64,000 nt of DNA, from contig NC_092346.1 in assembly GCF_963676685.1 (NCBI RefSeq), forward strand, positions 47,799,289 to 47,863,288. The letters run 5' to 3'. This DNA comes from Mytilus edulis (taxonomy: Eukaryota > Mollusca > Bivalvia > Mytilida > Mytilidae). Every line of letters starts with the position of its first letter. Position 1 is the stretch's first letter. The notes under the pieces were generated by a model, which did not search any database, was not told the origin of the DNA, and worked only from the letters and a program-made list of their open reading frames with translations. Of this stretch, positions 10,215 through 21,379 are shown piece after piece. The translations under genes were made by a program, and so were the position numbers.

Positions 10215-10319
10215 CACAGGCACTTGTTTATATCCATTGGAAGACCCACTATCAAAATATATTTACATAAATATACGTTGATAGTGGGTCTTCCAATGGA
10301 TAGAAACAAGGGCCTGTGG
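10215..10319. mobile_element. Hairpin MITE
   Basis: CTTGTTTATATCCATTGGAAGACCCACTATCAA is mirrored by its near-perfect reverse complement (TTGATAGTGGGTCTTCC..., 10277-10310), flanked by CACAGGC and GCCTGTG. The stem is ~40 bp with a ~22-bp AT loop. An AATAAAATT(TACT)n tail at 10407-10435 follows about 100 bp downstream and may be the 3' end of a separate retroposon. Confidence 0.7.
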
Positions 10320-10439
10320 CCATTATAATTACTGGATATCACACAGGTTCAAGAGCTCACCAGAGCTCATGTTTTCTCTGTTATTATGTATATATATGCC
10401 GACTCTAAATAAAATTTACTTACTTACTTACTTAGGTTC

Positions 10440-12162
10440 CTGTAAAATTTTGTTGTCATAAAACAAAATATCTGACACCACAAAATTAATAGAAAAGTGA
10501 TTGTTGTATGACATCAAAAGTTCAAGCAGCCGTGTCAGCCAAGAATTGTGATAAGGAGTATTGATTAATAAATCCGTGCATTTATACAAATACAGTGGCG
10601 TCTCCAGTGTCTGCGTGGCTGGTGATATCGCCCAAACTTGATTATCTCATATCTGCAATGTATTAGACATAGAATAGGTCTTGTTATTGTTTTAGTCTTC
10701 CAAAGGGACAGAAAATATTAAAATCAATACATGTAATAAGTTCATGAGTAAATTTATTACTGGAATCCTATAGCTACAATTATAACCATATTTAGCCAAT
10801 TTCCCATAAAAAAAATTACATCATCAAATAAAAGTTGTTTTTGTTTAAATCAAATTTAGATTAGATCTGTCAAAACAAATTTTGCTCTGCAGCATTGACA
10901 ATCTGGTTCAAACTTGATTGTATTTCGTCATATAAATCATGCCTTTATTAAAATAAATATGCAGTAACTCACCAGCCATTTGTGGAACTCTCATAACAGA
11001 GTTTTTACTAATTTTGGACCGTCACATTTTCAGGGTCCCAAAGTAAGCCTATCCTTCAGAAAAAAACCTGAGTATTCCGACACACTGCTTAATCCAACAT
11101 TATTTTTCTGTATCCCCAATTACACAGGTTACATAGTAATGTGAAGTCATACGTAAGTCATAGGTGCACAGATATTAATAATTCGCTTCACCAGTATTCA
11201 TGGTATTGGCAGTAATTAATGCAGTTTTCAACATAAAAAGTCTCATTTAGAAAATCTAAGAGTAGAATTTTTATGACAAAATAATTCTGAAGTCTTGGAA
11301 AGCTCTAGTCAGTAGTCGGTACCCAGGAAAAAAAACATATATACAAAAATGGACCACTGATGAATGTCTTCTTCAAACTAAGCAAATGATATCTAATACA
11401 CTTAATCCATTTTGGAATTCTGTGTTTGAAGCAAGGATGGCGAAATCAGAAAATCTCCATTACAGATTAGTGGTCACTCTGATATTTCTACGTCCCATTG
11501 TTACATTAAATTGAACTGAGAATGGAAACGGTGTATGCAATAGATAGACATCAACACAATCAAAAAGCTGAAACAGCCCAAGGCCACTATAAATAGCTAG
11601 ATGTAATGCAGCAAAACAAAATGCAGTACCTGTAGAAAGCCATAGCTGGCCCCTAAACAATGATATATACTAGTTCAACACAAATGAAAACCACACTAAG
11701 GCCAAAAGAACAATATATGTGTTTCCTATATTACATGATCATCTTTGAAAAAAGTAGGGTAGGTAAATGTAGGTAGGGACTTATTTTTATTTTACCATTT
11801 TTTTTTCTCACATAGAGTCTATGGGAGGAACATTCTGCTTTAACAGTGCATATTGGAAAAAAATACACAAAAAAACGGGTACATAGGCTATTTTTTTAAT
11901 TTGGCATAAACTTACAAAACATATAAATGAACCAAAAATTGTAATCCAATCTAATTAGTGATATTAGTAAGTAAGGATAATAAACTAATACTATTCATGC
12001 TTAATTAAGGACACAGTCTTAGCAATAATATAAATTGATAACTGATATTTTTCTACAACTTGGTAAGAAGTAGCACACAAAACAGAGTCCTTGAATAGTA
12101 TCTCTTTGTATAATGACCACTAGTTTAGTGACAATTAAAACATGTACATCATATTATTTCAG
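10440..12162. other. Upstream flank of LAMTOR4, no clear feature
   Basis: I see no conserved coding segment here on either strand. A non-coding first exon of LAMTOR4 must lie here or closer to 9.95 kb, because the first coding exon is preceded by a splice acceptor at 12161-12162. Confidence 0.5.
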
Positions 12163-12177
12163 ATCAGAAAATAGAAA

Positions 12178-12258
12178 ATGACCACTGCACAAGGAATAGA
12201 CAAGATTCATGACTCTCATGGTTACCTGGTGCTAACTGATGATGGGGCTGTTCTAAGT
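12178..12258 (+). CDS. LAMTOR4: LAMTOR4 coding exon 1
   Basis: ATTATTTCAG acceptor at 12161-12162, a short 5' UTR (12163-12177), ATG at 12178 and a consensus GTGAGT donor after AGT. It leaves in phase 0. Confidence 0.92.
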
Positions 12259-14290
12259 GTGAGTTTTTTTGTAGTATTGGTACATGCATATATATTTGTT
12301 TTGCTTTTGTTGGAAAAAATTCTAACTACTAATTAAAGAAAAGAATAAAAAAATACATTGCATATTCGTTAGGAAAACAATTTTAACAGTACAAGTTTTA
12401 ATCTTCCCTCATTTTTGTCCATCCTGCAACTTTTGTTGCAGAAAACTCAACATAGGGATAGTGATCCAGCGGCGGCGGCTAAAAGCTTTATATTTTAGTA
12501 GGTGGAAGATCTGGATGCTTCATACTTGGTATATGGATGCCTCATGTTGCAAAGTTTCCGTCAGTCACATGTCCACTGTCCATGACCTCATTTTAATGGT
12601 TCAGTGACTACTTGAAAAAAAGTTTAGATATTTTGTAAAGTTAAATTCTCTCTTATTATAAGTAAAAGAATAACTATATTTAGTATGTGCGTACCTCGCA
12701 AGGTCCTCATGCACGTCAGACAGTTTTCACTTGACCTCAACCTCATTTCATGGATCAGTGAACAAGGTTAAGTTTTGGTGGTCAAGTCCATAGATCTTTT
12801 AAAATAATGTTTGTGCAGACATTTCACATTTCTCATTTTAATATCAACTTATCAAGTGTGTCCACGTATGCACTCTATGTTTCCTGGTCCTATATTTGGT
12901 TGAAATCCAGACGATATTGTCAAATTTCTCGAAAATCTCTTATCTTGACCTTTTTGAGATATTAAAATCAACGTTTTAGAATTAAACTTTGACAAAAATA
13001 GCACCATTTAACTTTCTCATATATGTCTTAAAGCCAACTTAAAACAGTTTTTGTCTTGTAACATTGAACTTTATAATCATGGCCAAATATGGCCCTTACC
13101 GAACCTACTCCTTTATCAAAGATTAAGATATATTGAAGTGATGTGCACCTGCTATTATGAAATTGGGGAAACGGAAGAGTGGGGGGGGGGATGGTGGTGA
13201 CAGTTGAATATGCTTGAAATATTTGCATGTGGATGTATAACTATCAATCAATCATTTCAACATTTCAAAGGTATATTATATTATCAATTTTAGTCAGGAG
13301 GAGACTTACAAAATGCAGAATCTATAGCTGAAAAAGTTCTGAAGCTAGTTCATACAGCAAACAGAATTCAAGTTACTTCAGACAAGAGAGATACTTTTAA
13401 AAGAATTTCAGGTATATACTGCTTAAAAGCTAGTTTAGATTTATCAAACACTCAGTAATGTATTTACTGTATTATGTAGGTTGTAAAGGCATAAAGTGCC
13501 AGTGCTATGAAATACTGCCAACACTTGTTGTTTGTTATCCATCATCTGCAAGCTTTTCACATTTTCTGGAATTGTTTAAATTGTTGAATATAACACTTAT
13601 GTTCAATTATTTTTTTGTCTGATATGTCATTTCCGAGTTTGGGAATTTTGACTGTCAAATGAATTAAAAGCATTTTTTTTCAAATGCTATGCACTATCTC
13701 TTGTATGCTTGGCTCAAATTTTAGCATACTCAACTCTTTCTGAAAGTAGACTCCCTTTTGATATTAAAAAGATTTTCTGGTTTGTTATTCAAGAGTTACA
13801 AAACTTGGATGTCATTTAATACAATATTTGTACATCTAAGGGTATTCTGATGAATTCTTCATAGCCATTATGTTTGCTTCTGATTATATGCCTTCTTAAT
13901 ATCCAATTTCAATCTTCACAATAATGTTGAAGCATTTGTGTTAGGTGCAGCTGTTTATTGTCATATGTTTTATGAAATGTTTTGCTATAGGAATATAATG
14001 AAATATGGGGTAAAGTTCAACAACATTCTAGAGATCAGCTTATAAATTTATAAAGTTTTATTTTCATTTTACAGTGTTTACAAAATATGTCAAGCTGAAA
14101 TTTAAAAGACTATCAAAATTATGCATTGACTAAAATGCTTATTTATGTTTGCTTTAAAATTAATTTAGTAAAAAATGTATTTTTTCTTACAGTTGTTTGG
14201 GAAAGTTATATGTATGTTATAACAGTTTCCAATCAGAAGATATATGTTAGTAAAAGACAGTATTCACCACAGGAGCCAGCAGTAGCATGA
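12178..14290 (+). CDS. LAMTOR4: LAMTOR4 (Ragulator subunit), three coding exons
   Basis: LAMTOR4 is a small roadblock-fold subunit of the Ragulator complex, which anchors Rag GTPases and mTORC1 signalling on the lysosome. The coding exons are 12178-12258, 13294-13411 and 14193-14290, totalling 297 bases, or 98 residues plus TGA; human LAMTOR4 has 99. The protein starts MTTAQGIDKIHDSHGYLVL, aligning with the human TQGLERIPDQLGYLVL block. It continues with AVLSSGGDLQNAESIAEKVL and ends KIYVSKRQYSPQEPAVA, equivalent to RVFVVKRQNRGREPIDV. Introns are GT-AG with phases 0 and 1. The start is the first ATG after the acceptor at 12161-12162. A poly(A) signal follows at 14376. It is divergent from UVRAG. 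Confidence 0.94.
12415..13116. repeat. Dispersed repeat in LAMTOR4 intron 1
   Basis: It has the look of an abundant bivalve repeat, with internally repeated phrases of the type TCATTTCATGGATCAGTGA and TCATTTTAATGGTTCAGTGA (12590 and 12747). The right end (13079-13116, GGCCCTTACCGAACCTACTCCTTT) is the terminal motif of element B (0.98-2.8 kb). Assignment to a known family is from memory only. Confidence 0.5.
13294..13411 (+). CDS. LAMTOR4: LAMTOR4 coding exon 2
   Basis: ATCAATTTTAG acceptor at 13291-13293; reads SGGDLQNAESIAEKVLKLVH, then a stretch ending DKRDTFKRIS; ends TCAG before GTATAT. Enters phase 0, leaves phase 1. Confidence 0.92.
14193..14290 (+). CDS. LAMTOR4: LAMTOR4 coding exon 3
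   Basis: TTTTTTCTTACAG acceptor at 14191-14192. The split codon completes V, then VWESYMYVITVSNQKIYVSK and the C-terminal RQYSPQEPAVA, with TGA at 14288-14290. Confidence 0.92.
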
Positions 14291-14375
14291 TTGATTATAT
14301 ACTTTATATTATCTTTATCTCATAACTTGTAATACCGGTATCATAATCATTTTCTCAATGTTACGTATTTACAAA

Positions 14376-14381
14376 AATAAA
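14376..14381 (+). terminator. LAMTOR4 poly(A) signal
   Basis: AATAAA 86 bases after the stop codon of LAMTOR4 in an AT-rich 3' UTR. Confidence 0.6.
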
Positions 14382-14399
14382 GACAACATGTTTTCCACT

Positions 14400-16500
14400 A
14401 ATGGTTGATTATTTTGATACCTTATCTTTTTCATAAAAAAATCTGAGCAGGATTAACAGGACCAATATGACTTGGAGCTAAACTATTAACCTTTTTTCAG
14501 GGGTCACTTTTTTGACACATCAAATATATCAATGGGTTCGGATTTCACCAAGGTAAAGGGTCAATAACTTTCATCTTTTGATTGTTGTGTAAATGCTGTT
14601 TTATTGTTTAAAATCAAGTCAAGCTGTAAAAAAATTAATATGTGATAACTGAGGAATATATGTATGGGTTATGATTTTGCTATGAAATATGTTTATGGGT
14701 CAGGATTTCACAAGACTACCATTTATGAATGAAGGGTATTTTTGAAATCCCAGCTGCACATCTGTACCCAAAAACCCATGTTAAGACCACCCCCATCCCC
14801 CGTGCCATTCTGAACTATCTGATTTTGTTCCAGATCCTAGATTCAGTACCAATTTCTGTTTAGTATTGTGTTGCCCAATCTTTTTGCATTTTTTTCCTTT
14901 ATCCTGAAAAATTTTGAAGAAAAAAATTGTAAATTTCAAAAATGGTTTAGCACAAGCTATGTCTACCCTTTAAATTGGAAAAAAATGACAACCTGGTTTG
15001 GAAGTACAATGTATCACTTCTGAAATGTTGGTCTTTATGTTTTGTGTTGATTGTCCAGTGACAAATATTTCATGCATATTCAGGATGAAAGCAAATGAAT
15101 AATAATCTGTTCTGCATAGTGTAATCAGGATGATGGTTTGAGTTTTAACAAACTGGAAAAAGGCATTTTAGTCGGGCTGAAATTTTGCCTTGCAGCAGTT
15201 CAGTTATGGGCCCCTCAAGGATTTGTGGCAATGGTTCTGAAATAAGAAGAAAACATGGCACTGAGAGTGGAAATCTACAAAAGTTGCAAGCAAATAAAAC
15301 AGAAACTAACAAAGATCTGTCATCAACACCAATAAAAATACAATAAGATATGACATGAAACATTCAGTCATTTGCAATTGCTGAAAGAAAACCAAAAGTA
15401 CCTATTGAAAGCTGTTGATTTGAAATTTTACCCTCCTACACTCTTAATAACTATTGCTGTATAGAAGATTTCTTACAGCAATGTCATAAACATGACAGGA
15501 GGGCAGTATGAAGTTTACATCGATTTCCATTGCAAAAAGTAAAATAACAAAAATACCAAACTCCTGAAGAAATTTCAAATAGGAAAATCTAATAACAAAA
15601 TCAAAAGTTCAAGCACATCAATCAAACAAATGTGCAATTTAACACACTGAACTCGGGGAACATCTGACTTTATTTACTATGCAATTATGTATTTTATTTT
15701 GTATTTCGTTTAGAAGACAATGTTTTATACATTGAATTGTTTAGCAGTTTAACACGCTGAAGTGTGGAACATTCCCTCATCAACCTGTGTTTCCTTAGTA
15801 TTTATTTATTTATGTATCTACCTGGAATTTCTGTTTGTAATGTTTTGAATTGTGATAATCCCATGTTTTAAGTTTAAAAAAGAAAGACTGCTGTACCAAT
15901 TTAAAATTACAAATCAATCATTTGTTATTCAATTTTATTCAAAGTGGTCATTGATTTAATTCATCAACCCCCCACCCCCCACCCCTCTTATCTGTACCTC
16001 CTTTTTGGAAAGATTGGAACTTATTCTAAATCTTCCCTAAAGTACCGACCTCCCTAACAACAAGTAGCACTGGTTGGCAACTAAATATATATAACTTATA
16101 CACACTGAAATATAGTTCCCTATGATTGTCATGTCTGTGTACATTATATGCACATATAAACTGAAAATTTTGGGTATATTTTTGGAGCAGTTTATTCAAG
16201 TATGTATGTCTTTAAAGTGTGTCGATATGCAGGCTTTTTTTGTCATTTTGATTAGAGATATACTTTAGAGTAATGATACAATACAAGTATGATGACAACT
16301 TTCATGACCACTAAACATTCAGACTGGAGACAAGGTAGAGCCTTATTAACAATGATAGCCAATCATATTGGCTGGCCACATTACCAATCAACCTCAGTCT
16401 TCATATTTTATACAGACCAATCAATATACATCTCTAAACTCTCAATACATATATAGTTTACCTCATAATTAAATAGACAGCAATACGCACTACATGTTGT
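14400..16500. other. Intergenic stretch, no gene recognised
   Basis: AT-rich sequence with only short random open frames. Two loosely similar phrases, CACACTGAACTCGGGGAACAT (15643) and CACGCTGAAGTGTGGAACAT (15752), hint at an old local duplication. A C-rich patch lies at 15966-15986. Confidence 0.4.
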
Positions 16501-16506
16501 GTACAA

Positions 16507-18270
16507 GTGAAGATTCACCACTCAAGGTCTGGATGCAGTCGAGGGATTTTTACAGAGCAGCGCTCATATTTATCTGGTAAGACTTGGGATACAATCCATA
16601 GCGCAAGGAATCTCTCAGCACCAATATCGTCCCACGACAGCACAGAAATCTTGAATGACGAGGAGCACATACCATCACATCAGAAAGAACGGATATCATG
16701 GCCAAAGATGAAACGTAAATCTCCAAGGAGAGATGTGAACAATTATTTAGGGGTAATTCTAGAAGCGCCACTTCAATAACGTGTTGGGAGGAGGATTGAA
16801 ACACTGACTACAATAATGTACTAGTATATCATCGGCAAGAATATATTTGGTGTTGATGAGAGGAAAGAAAGGAGACAGCAGACTCAACACAGGAGAGAAC
16901 AGAAAATTAAAAACCTGAGAAAGTAGGTAAAAGACATAAACAGGCGGTACAAGAAAAGCAATGAGATGAGTTGAGAAGGACAGAACAACTCAAGAATATT
17001 AATAAGAAGAAAGCTAAATATCGAGCGAACTCTATCCAGAATCCATACCACTACACAAATACACAGTTGGGTGGAGAAAGAACAGGGGATCTGCATTGTG
17101 AAGAAGTAATAAAGTATCTGCACGAAACACACTCAGACAATGAAAGAGATACACCTTTGGGATACCGGTATAGCAAAGAGTTAAAGACAAACAACAACCA
17201 ACAATAGAATTTGAAACATAGAAGGAAATTTGTGAGGTGGTTAACAGACGAGAACAGGAGTAGCACCTGGGTACAGTGGTGTACCATACAAAGTCCACAA
17301 GAAATGCTCAAAGATACTCATAAAACTAGTGGCAGCTATTCCGAACACTGGAAAAAAAGGAACCATTCCTAAAATCTGGTAAATGGCAGAAATATATGGT
17401 TGAAAAAAGCTACATCAATACAAGTTATGTGGTGAAAGAGGCACTGTGACACAAATATTTTCAGGCTGTAAGGTTGCTCTAACACAGGAAATATATTGAT
17501 GGCGGCACTACAAGGTCCTAACACTACTGGCAGATATCCTCGATTGTGAGAGAAGGAGAAAGGCACCATCGACAACAGAGGCTAAGTTGATCAGATCCGT
17601 CAGAGAGCGAGACACTGGTCATGCAACAAGAACACTCAATCTTGGACAATGGCAGTGAATGGAACATGTGGGTTGACATTTGCAAGAAGCTTGTGTTTCC
17701 TGAATGCGTTCAGACTATATATACATTGTAGTTTGGTCACAATCGTCAAAGTAGCTATGAAACTGACAGTTCCTTGAGAAAAGAGATGTGAAGAGGCATA
17801 CCAGCGAAAGAAGGAAAGGTACACAGAGCTGATGACAAGATGAGGAAAGAGAGGTTGGAAAGCGTGGCTGTACCCAGTATAAGTAGACAATAACAATCAA
17901 AACCAAGGAGTAAACAAAGACTCACAAAACCAAGGGATATTTACATCAACAGTTATAAATAAGAAACAACACGAACTCCACTAAAAACCGGGAGTGCAGA
18001 GGTTTTCCTGTACTTTCAGTATGGGGTTAAGCATGGCAATACTCGGAAACGCAAGGACGACAGCAGTAAGAAAGCTAGAGAAAGCAGCAAAATTACTGCT
18101 CGTTATAGTATTGCCGAGATCATCTGAGCTGGAAGCCGAGTGCTGATGAGTAAAGGTTTGGTTTCTACCCACAATCTGGATCCGGAGGATGTAATGGTAC
18201 ATGGTCGAATCATGTGGTGAACCTTCTGAAAACAGCAAAGCACCGGCAGGTGCGACAGAGATTCAGATAT
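16507..18270 (+). pseudogene. Decayed LINE with RT core deleted
   Basis: Pieces of one non-LTR retrotransposon polyprotein appear in order but in shifting frames with stops: ERISWPK (about 16690), VGRRIETLTTI (about 16780), FGVDERKERR (about 16848), NPYHYTNTQLGGERTGDLHC (17040), APGYSGVPYKVHKKCSKIL (about 17265), LCGERGTVTQIFSGCKVALT (about 17420), KLTVP..RCEEAYQRKKERYTEL (about 17758) and RTTAVRKLEKAA (about 18058). I recognise this order from abundant animal LINEs whose C-terminus has a zinc-knuckle-like Cys/His block and an ELTVPWE domain. The catalytic RT region expected between PYKVHKK/IPKIW and LCG is absent, so about 400-500 codons seem deleted near 17390. Clade naming would need a search. 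Confidence 0.75.
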
Positions 18271-18289
18271 GAGGGACGATGAGCAGTCA

Positions 18290-19140
18290 TTTGTCTCAGA
18301 ATTATTTTATTTAAATCCTTTATGCATTAATATATTAAGGTATATAGGAGATGGGATTTTTTCTGAGACAAGTGCTTGTAAAAATGATTACTTGTACATA
18401 ACATGTTTGATACATAGAATTGGTCGATCTATTCATTGCCTATTACTTTTAATCTATTATAAGTACATAAAGGGATTTTGTAAATTTTGTCTGAAAGATA
18501 AATGATTAATTCAGATGTAATCAATTCTTTTTTCAAGAAATGATATAATGTAAATAGGAATATGTTAAAGGTATTGAAATAAGACCTATAATTTACTGAT
18601 AAATCAGCAATAATCATCTGTCATTAATCAAATATTTAGGTTAGTTCACGTATCAGTGATTGGCTTGAAACAGTTAGTAATATTTTAAAACTCTTAATTT
18701 AGAACATACCAATTTTTATTCCCATCAAATGTCTGTTAACAATCTTAGTAATTTAGATATTAGAATTGTATTGAAATATATTAGGTACATTCCTCAATTT
18801 TTTATCTTCAGTGTCATACGATCATGATAATTGAATTTGTTTTCAAAATCAATTATTTGAAATAAGCAATTCTCAATGGAGAAAATGGTTTACCTATGTT
18901 TCAACTTACAAAATGCCACAAAACAACCTTTTTTTAGATTTAGTATTTGACACAATAAAGTTCTAAGCTTCAAGTCTATCAGTTGGTCCTATGTCTTACA
19001 AGGACGATTGAGACACTTCATTACAGTAATCTTTGTTTGGTTATTTCATTTGTCTCAAAAGATAAAAGGTGAAACATGTAGAAGGCATTTTTTTTTTGGT
19101 TAAGACATACACTGCAATTTAAATGAAATTGTTGGGCAAG
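18290..19140. other. Intergenic stretch, no feature recognised
   Basis: AT-rich DNA without conserved frames, inverted repeats or simple repeats that I can support. Confidence 0.4.
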
Positions 19141-19149
19141 TTAATAGTT

Positions 19150-19500
19150 ATCAAAGGTACCAGGATTATAATTTAGTACGCCAAACGCGCGTTTCGTCTA
19201 CAAAAGACTCATCAGTGACGCTCATATCAAAATATTTATAAAGCCAAACAAGTAAAAAGTTGAAGAGCACGCTAAGGTAATCTATGCCTGGGATAAGAAA
19301 ATCCTTAGCTTTTCGCAAAATTCAAAGTTCGGTAAACAGGAAATTTATAAAAATGACCACATTATTGATATTCATGTCAACAGCGACCAAGTGGTGTAAA
19401 TAGGTATCAAAGGTAGTAGGATTATAATTTAGTACGCCAGACGCGCGTTTCGTCTACAAAAGACTCATCAGTGACGCTCATATCAAAATATTAATAAAGT
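19150..19500 (+). repeat. Dispersed repeat, one long and one short copy in tandem
   Basis: ATCAAAGGTACCAGGATTAT...ACGCCAAACGCGCGTTTCGTC begins at about 19149. The same text restarts at 19406 (ATCAAAGGTAGTAGGATTAT...) and runs to about 19497. I associate this repeat with mussel genomes from memory; no coding role is evident. Confidence 0.7.
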
Positions 19501-19785
19501 TAAGTATAACGCTATAATTCAACTTGATTCGCTGTTGGCTTAATTTATCTACCAAAAAATTATTCAAACAACTATTCCAATCTTTCCATGAGAAGTTTTC
19601 ACCACTTTGATTAAAACAAACTCTTTCCGGGTCCTTATGATGGAAATTATTAAAACGCCACTTGAATTCGGATGCCATCATGTTGGAAACTATATGAATT
19701 GGAAATGTTAACTTTGAGTTTCATGTTGTTCTTAAAACAGATGGACAAAAGTGTCTAAAAACAAATTAGATGACAATATTCATAG

Positions 19786-19950
19786 ATGCCACGATATCTC
19801 TGTAGCACGAGCTCAAACCCGGCCAGGGAAGAACACACAAAAAAATGTTTCAGCAAATTTGCATATCTTACATTGTTGGGCTGTGATTAACACGAATTAT
19901 ATATACAGAAGAGGTTTTCAGACTTGTATCACCATCAATTAGGACAACCC
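19786..19950 (+). repeat. SINE-like copy 1
   Basis: GCCACGATATCTCTGTAGCACGAG, GGCCAGGGAAGAA, AGCAAATTTGCATATCTTAC and TTGTTGGGCTGT match the copy at 20205-20360 in order. Box B-like text is GAGCTCAAACCCGG. The tRNA-like 5' head is poorly preserved here. Confidence 0.5.
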
Positions 19951-20204
19951 TCGTCAATGGTGATCCGATGGATAAAATATGTCGTAGAGTTGTCACTGGT
20001 TCAGAGGTACTTATAATTATAATTATTTCTGTGGTTGCATCCTACATTTTAAAATTTGTAAGATCCTCTTCGATAGATAACTGAGCTGATCTGTAAAAAT
20101 TCCAATATCATGCCTTATATATCATGTACTGTGTTAAAACGCTAGATTAAAACTGACGAAGAAAGGTAACACCCGGCCACCGAAAGCTTTATTATTGTAG
20201 AGCC

Positions 20205-20360
20205 TAGGTGGAAACGTGGTCTAGCGCATAGTGCAGAGCGATTTGGGGCCACGCTATCTCAGTAGCACGAGTCCGAATTCAGGCCAGGGAAGAAAAAAAA
20301 TGGCTTTAGCAAATTTACAGATCTTAACACTGTTGGGCTGTAAGACGAATGATATGTTGT
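20205..20360 (+). repeat. SINE-like copy 2 (tRNA-related head)
   Basis: Pol III-type promoter words are present: box A-like GTGGTCTAGCGCATAGTGC (about 20216-20234) and box B-like GAGTCCGAATTCAGG (20269-20283), 35-50 bases apart as in tRNAs. A body with AAATTTACAGATCTTAACAC and GTTGGGCTGT follows. No cloverleaf tRNA with an intact acceptor stem can be drawn, so I call it a SINE and not a tRNA gene. Confidence 0.5.
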
Positions 20361-20671
20361 ATTGTTGTACAAATTATAATTTTTTTTTGTACAAGTTGTC
20401 AGTGTTTTATGAACCGCTTAACACAAATGGATGATGCAAGCACGTGGTCTTTTGTTTTGCATATTCCTGTCATATCCCAACAACTTTATGATACAGTCTA
20501 ATACTGAGCTTTGACACAAACACATTATAAGAACACAAAAAGACTTTCTTTTTTCTTTTTTTTTCAATAGTCAGGATTTTACAATTCCCCTACAATCACC
20601 ACCTGACTATGGCTTTTGTGGTGAACAAGAAATTTTGTTTTAAAAATGCGATTTTTATCTAACAATTCATA

Positions 20672-21375
20672 GGTTTGAACGTTGTTTTCAATTTAGACTT
20701 GTTTATATTTTTTACGTTGTGGCTAGAATCATATTTTTCCTCGGGTGTATGTGATCCGCCCATCATATTTCCACTCTTTAAAATTCAAGAATCTATCCTA
20801 AATTGAGGTAAATTATATGACCTTCCAAATACCGTTTCGATCCCTAACATCACTGAACAGACATTTATTGTGGAAATCCGGTTATGGTGTACAAATTTTT
20901 GCACCTTATGTTTGCGATGTACCATACCATCTTCTTTGCAAGATTATTGTTTCCTGTTTGGTATCAAAATTCATAATTAAGATCCATGTTACATCTCGCT
21001 ATTATTTTTTTTGGCAATCGTCAATGGCAGTCAACGGGGTTTAAGAACATCAGATATTCGACCTGTTTTTCAAATACGGTTTGTTAAAATATATTTTTCA
21101 GTTTTAAGGTCTTTTGAAAAATGTTTGAACGTTGTTTACAATTTAAACTTGTTTCTATTTGACGGTTGGGCTTGAATTATATTTTCTTTAAGGTTTATAT
21201 GATCCGTCCATCCTATTTCGACTCTTTAAAATTCAACAGTATATCCCTTAATTGAGGTACTAGTAAATGATATGACATCCAAATACCGGTTCGATCCCTA
21301 ACATCACTCATCCATGTTACATCTTGTGATCAATTTATTTGACAATTGTCAATGGCAGTCAGCAGGGTTAGAAGC
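20672..21375 (+). repeat. Direct duplication of a ~300-450-bp dispersed repeat
   Basis: Copy 1 (about 20672-21050) and copy 2 (about 21123-21375) share GTTTGAACGTTGTTTWCAAT, ACTCTTTAAAATTCAA, CAAATACCGKTTCGATCCCT and GTCAATGGCAGTCARC in order. Copy 2 lacks the middle ~100 bp of copy 1. No conserved protein is recognised. Confidence 0.65.
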
Positions 21376-21379
21376 AGCA

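Noticed and set aside
16550-17311. Several minus-strand ORFs of 80-90 codons
   Set aside because: They are antisense to the decayed LINE, whose conserved blocks read on the plus strand.
20205-20290. tRNA gene
   Set aside because: Box A and box B words are present, but acceptor and anticodon stems do not pair, and a second degraded copy lies at 19.79 kb, so it is a SINE-type repeat.
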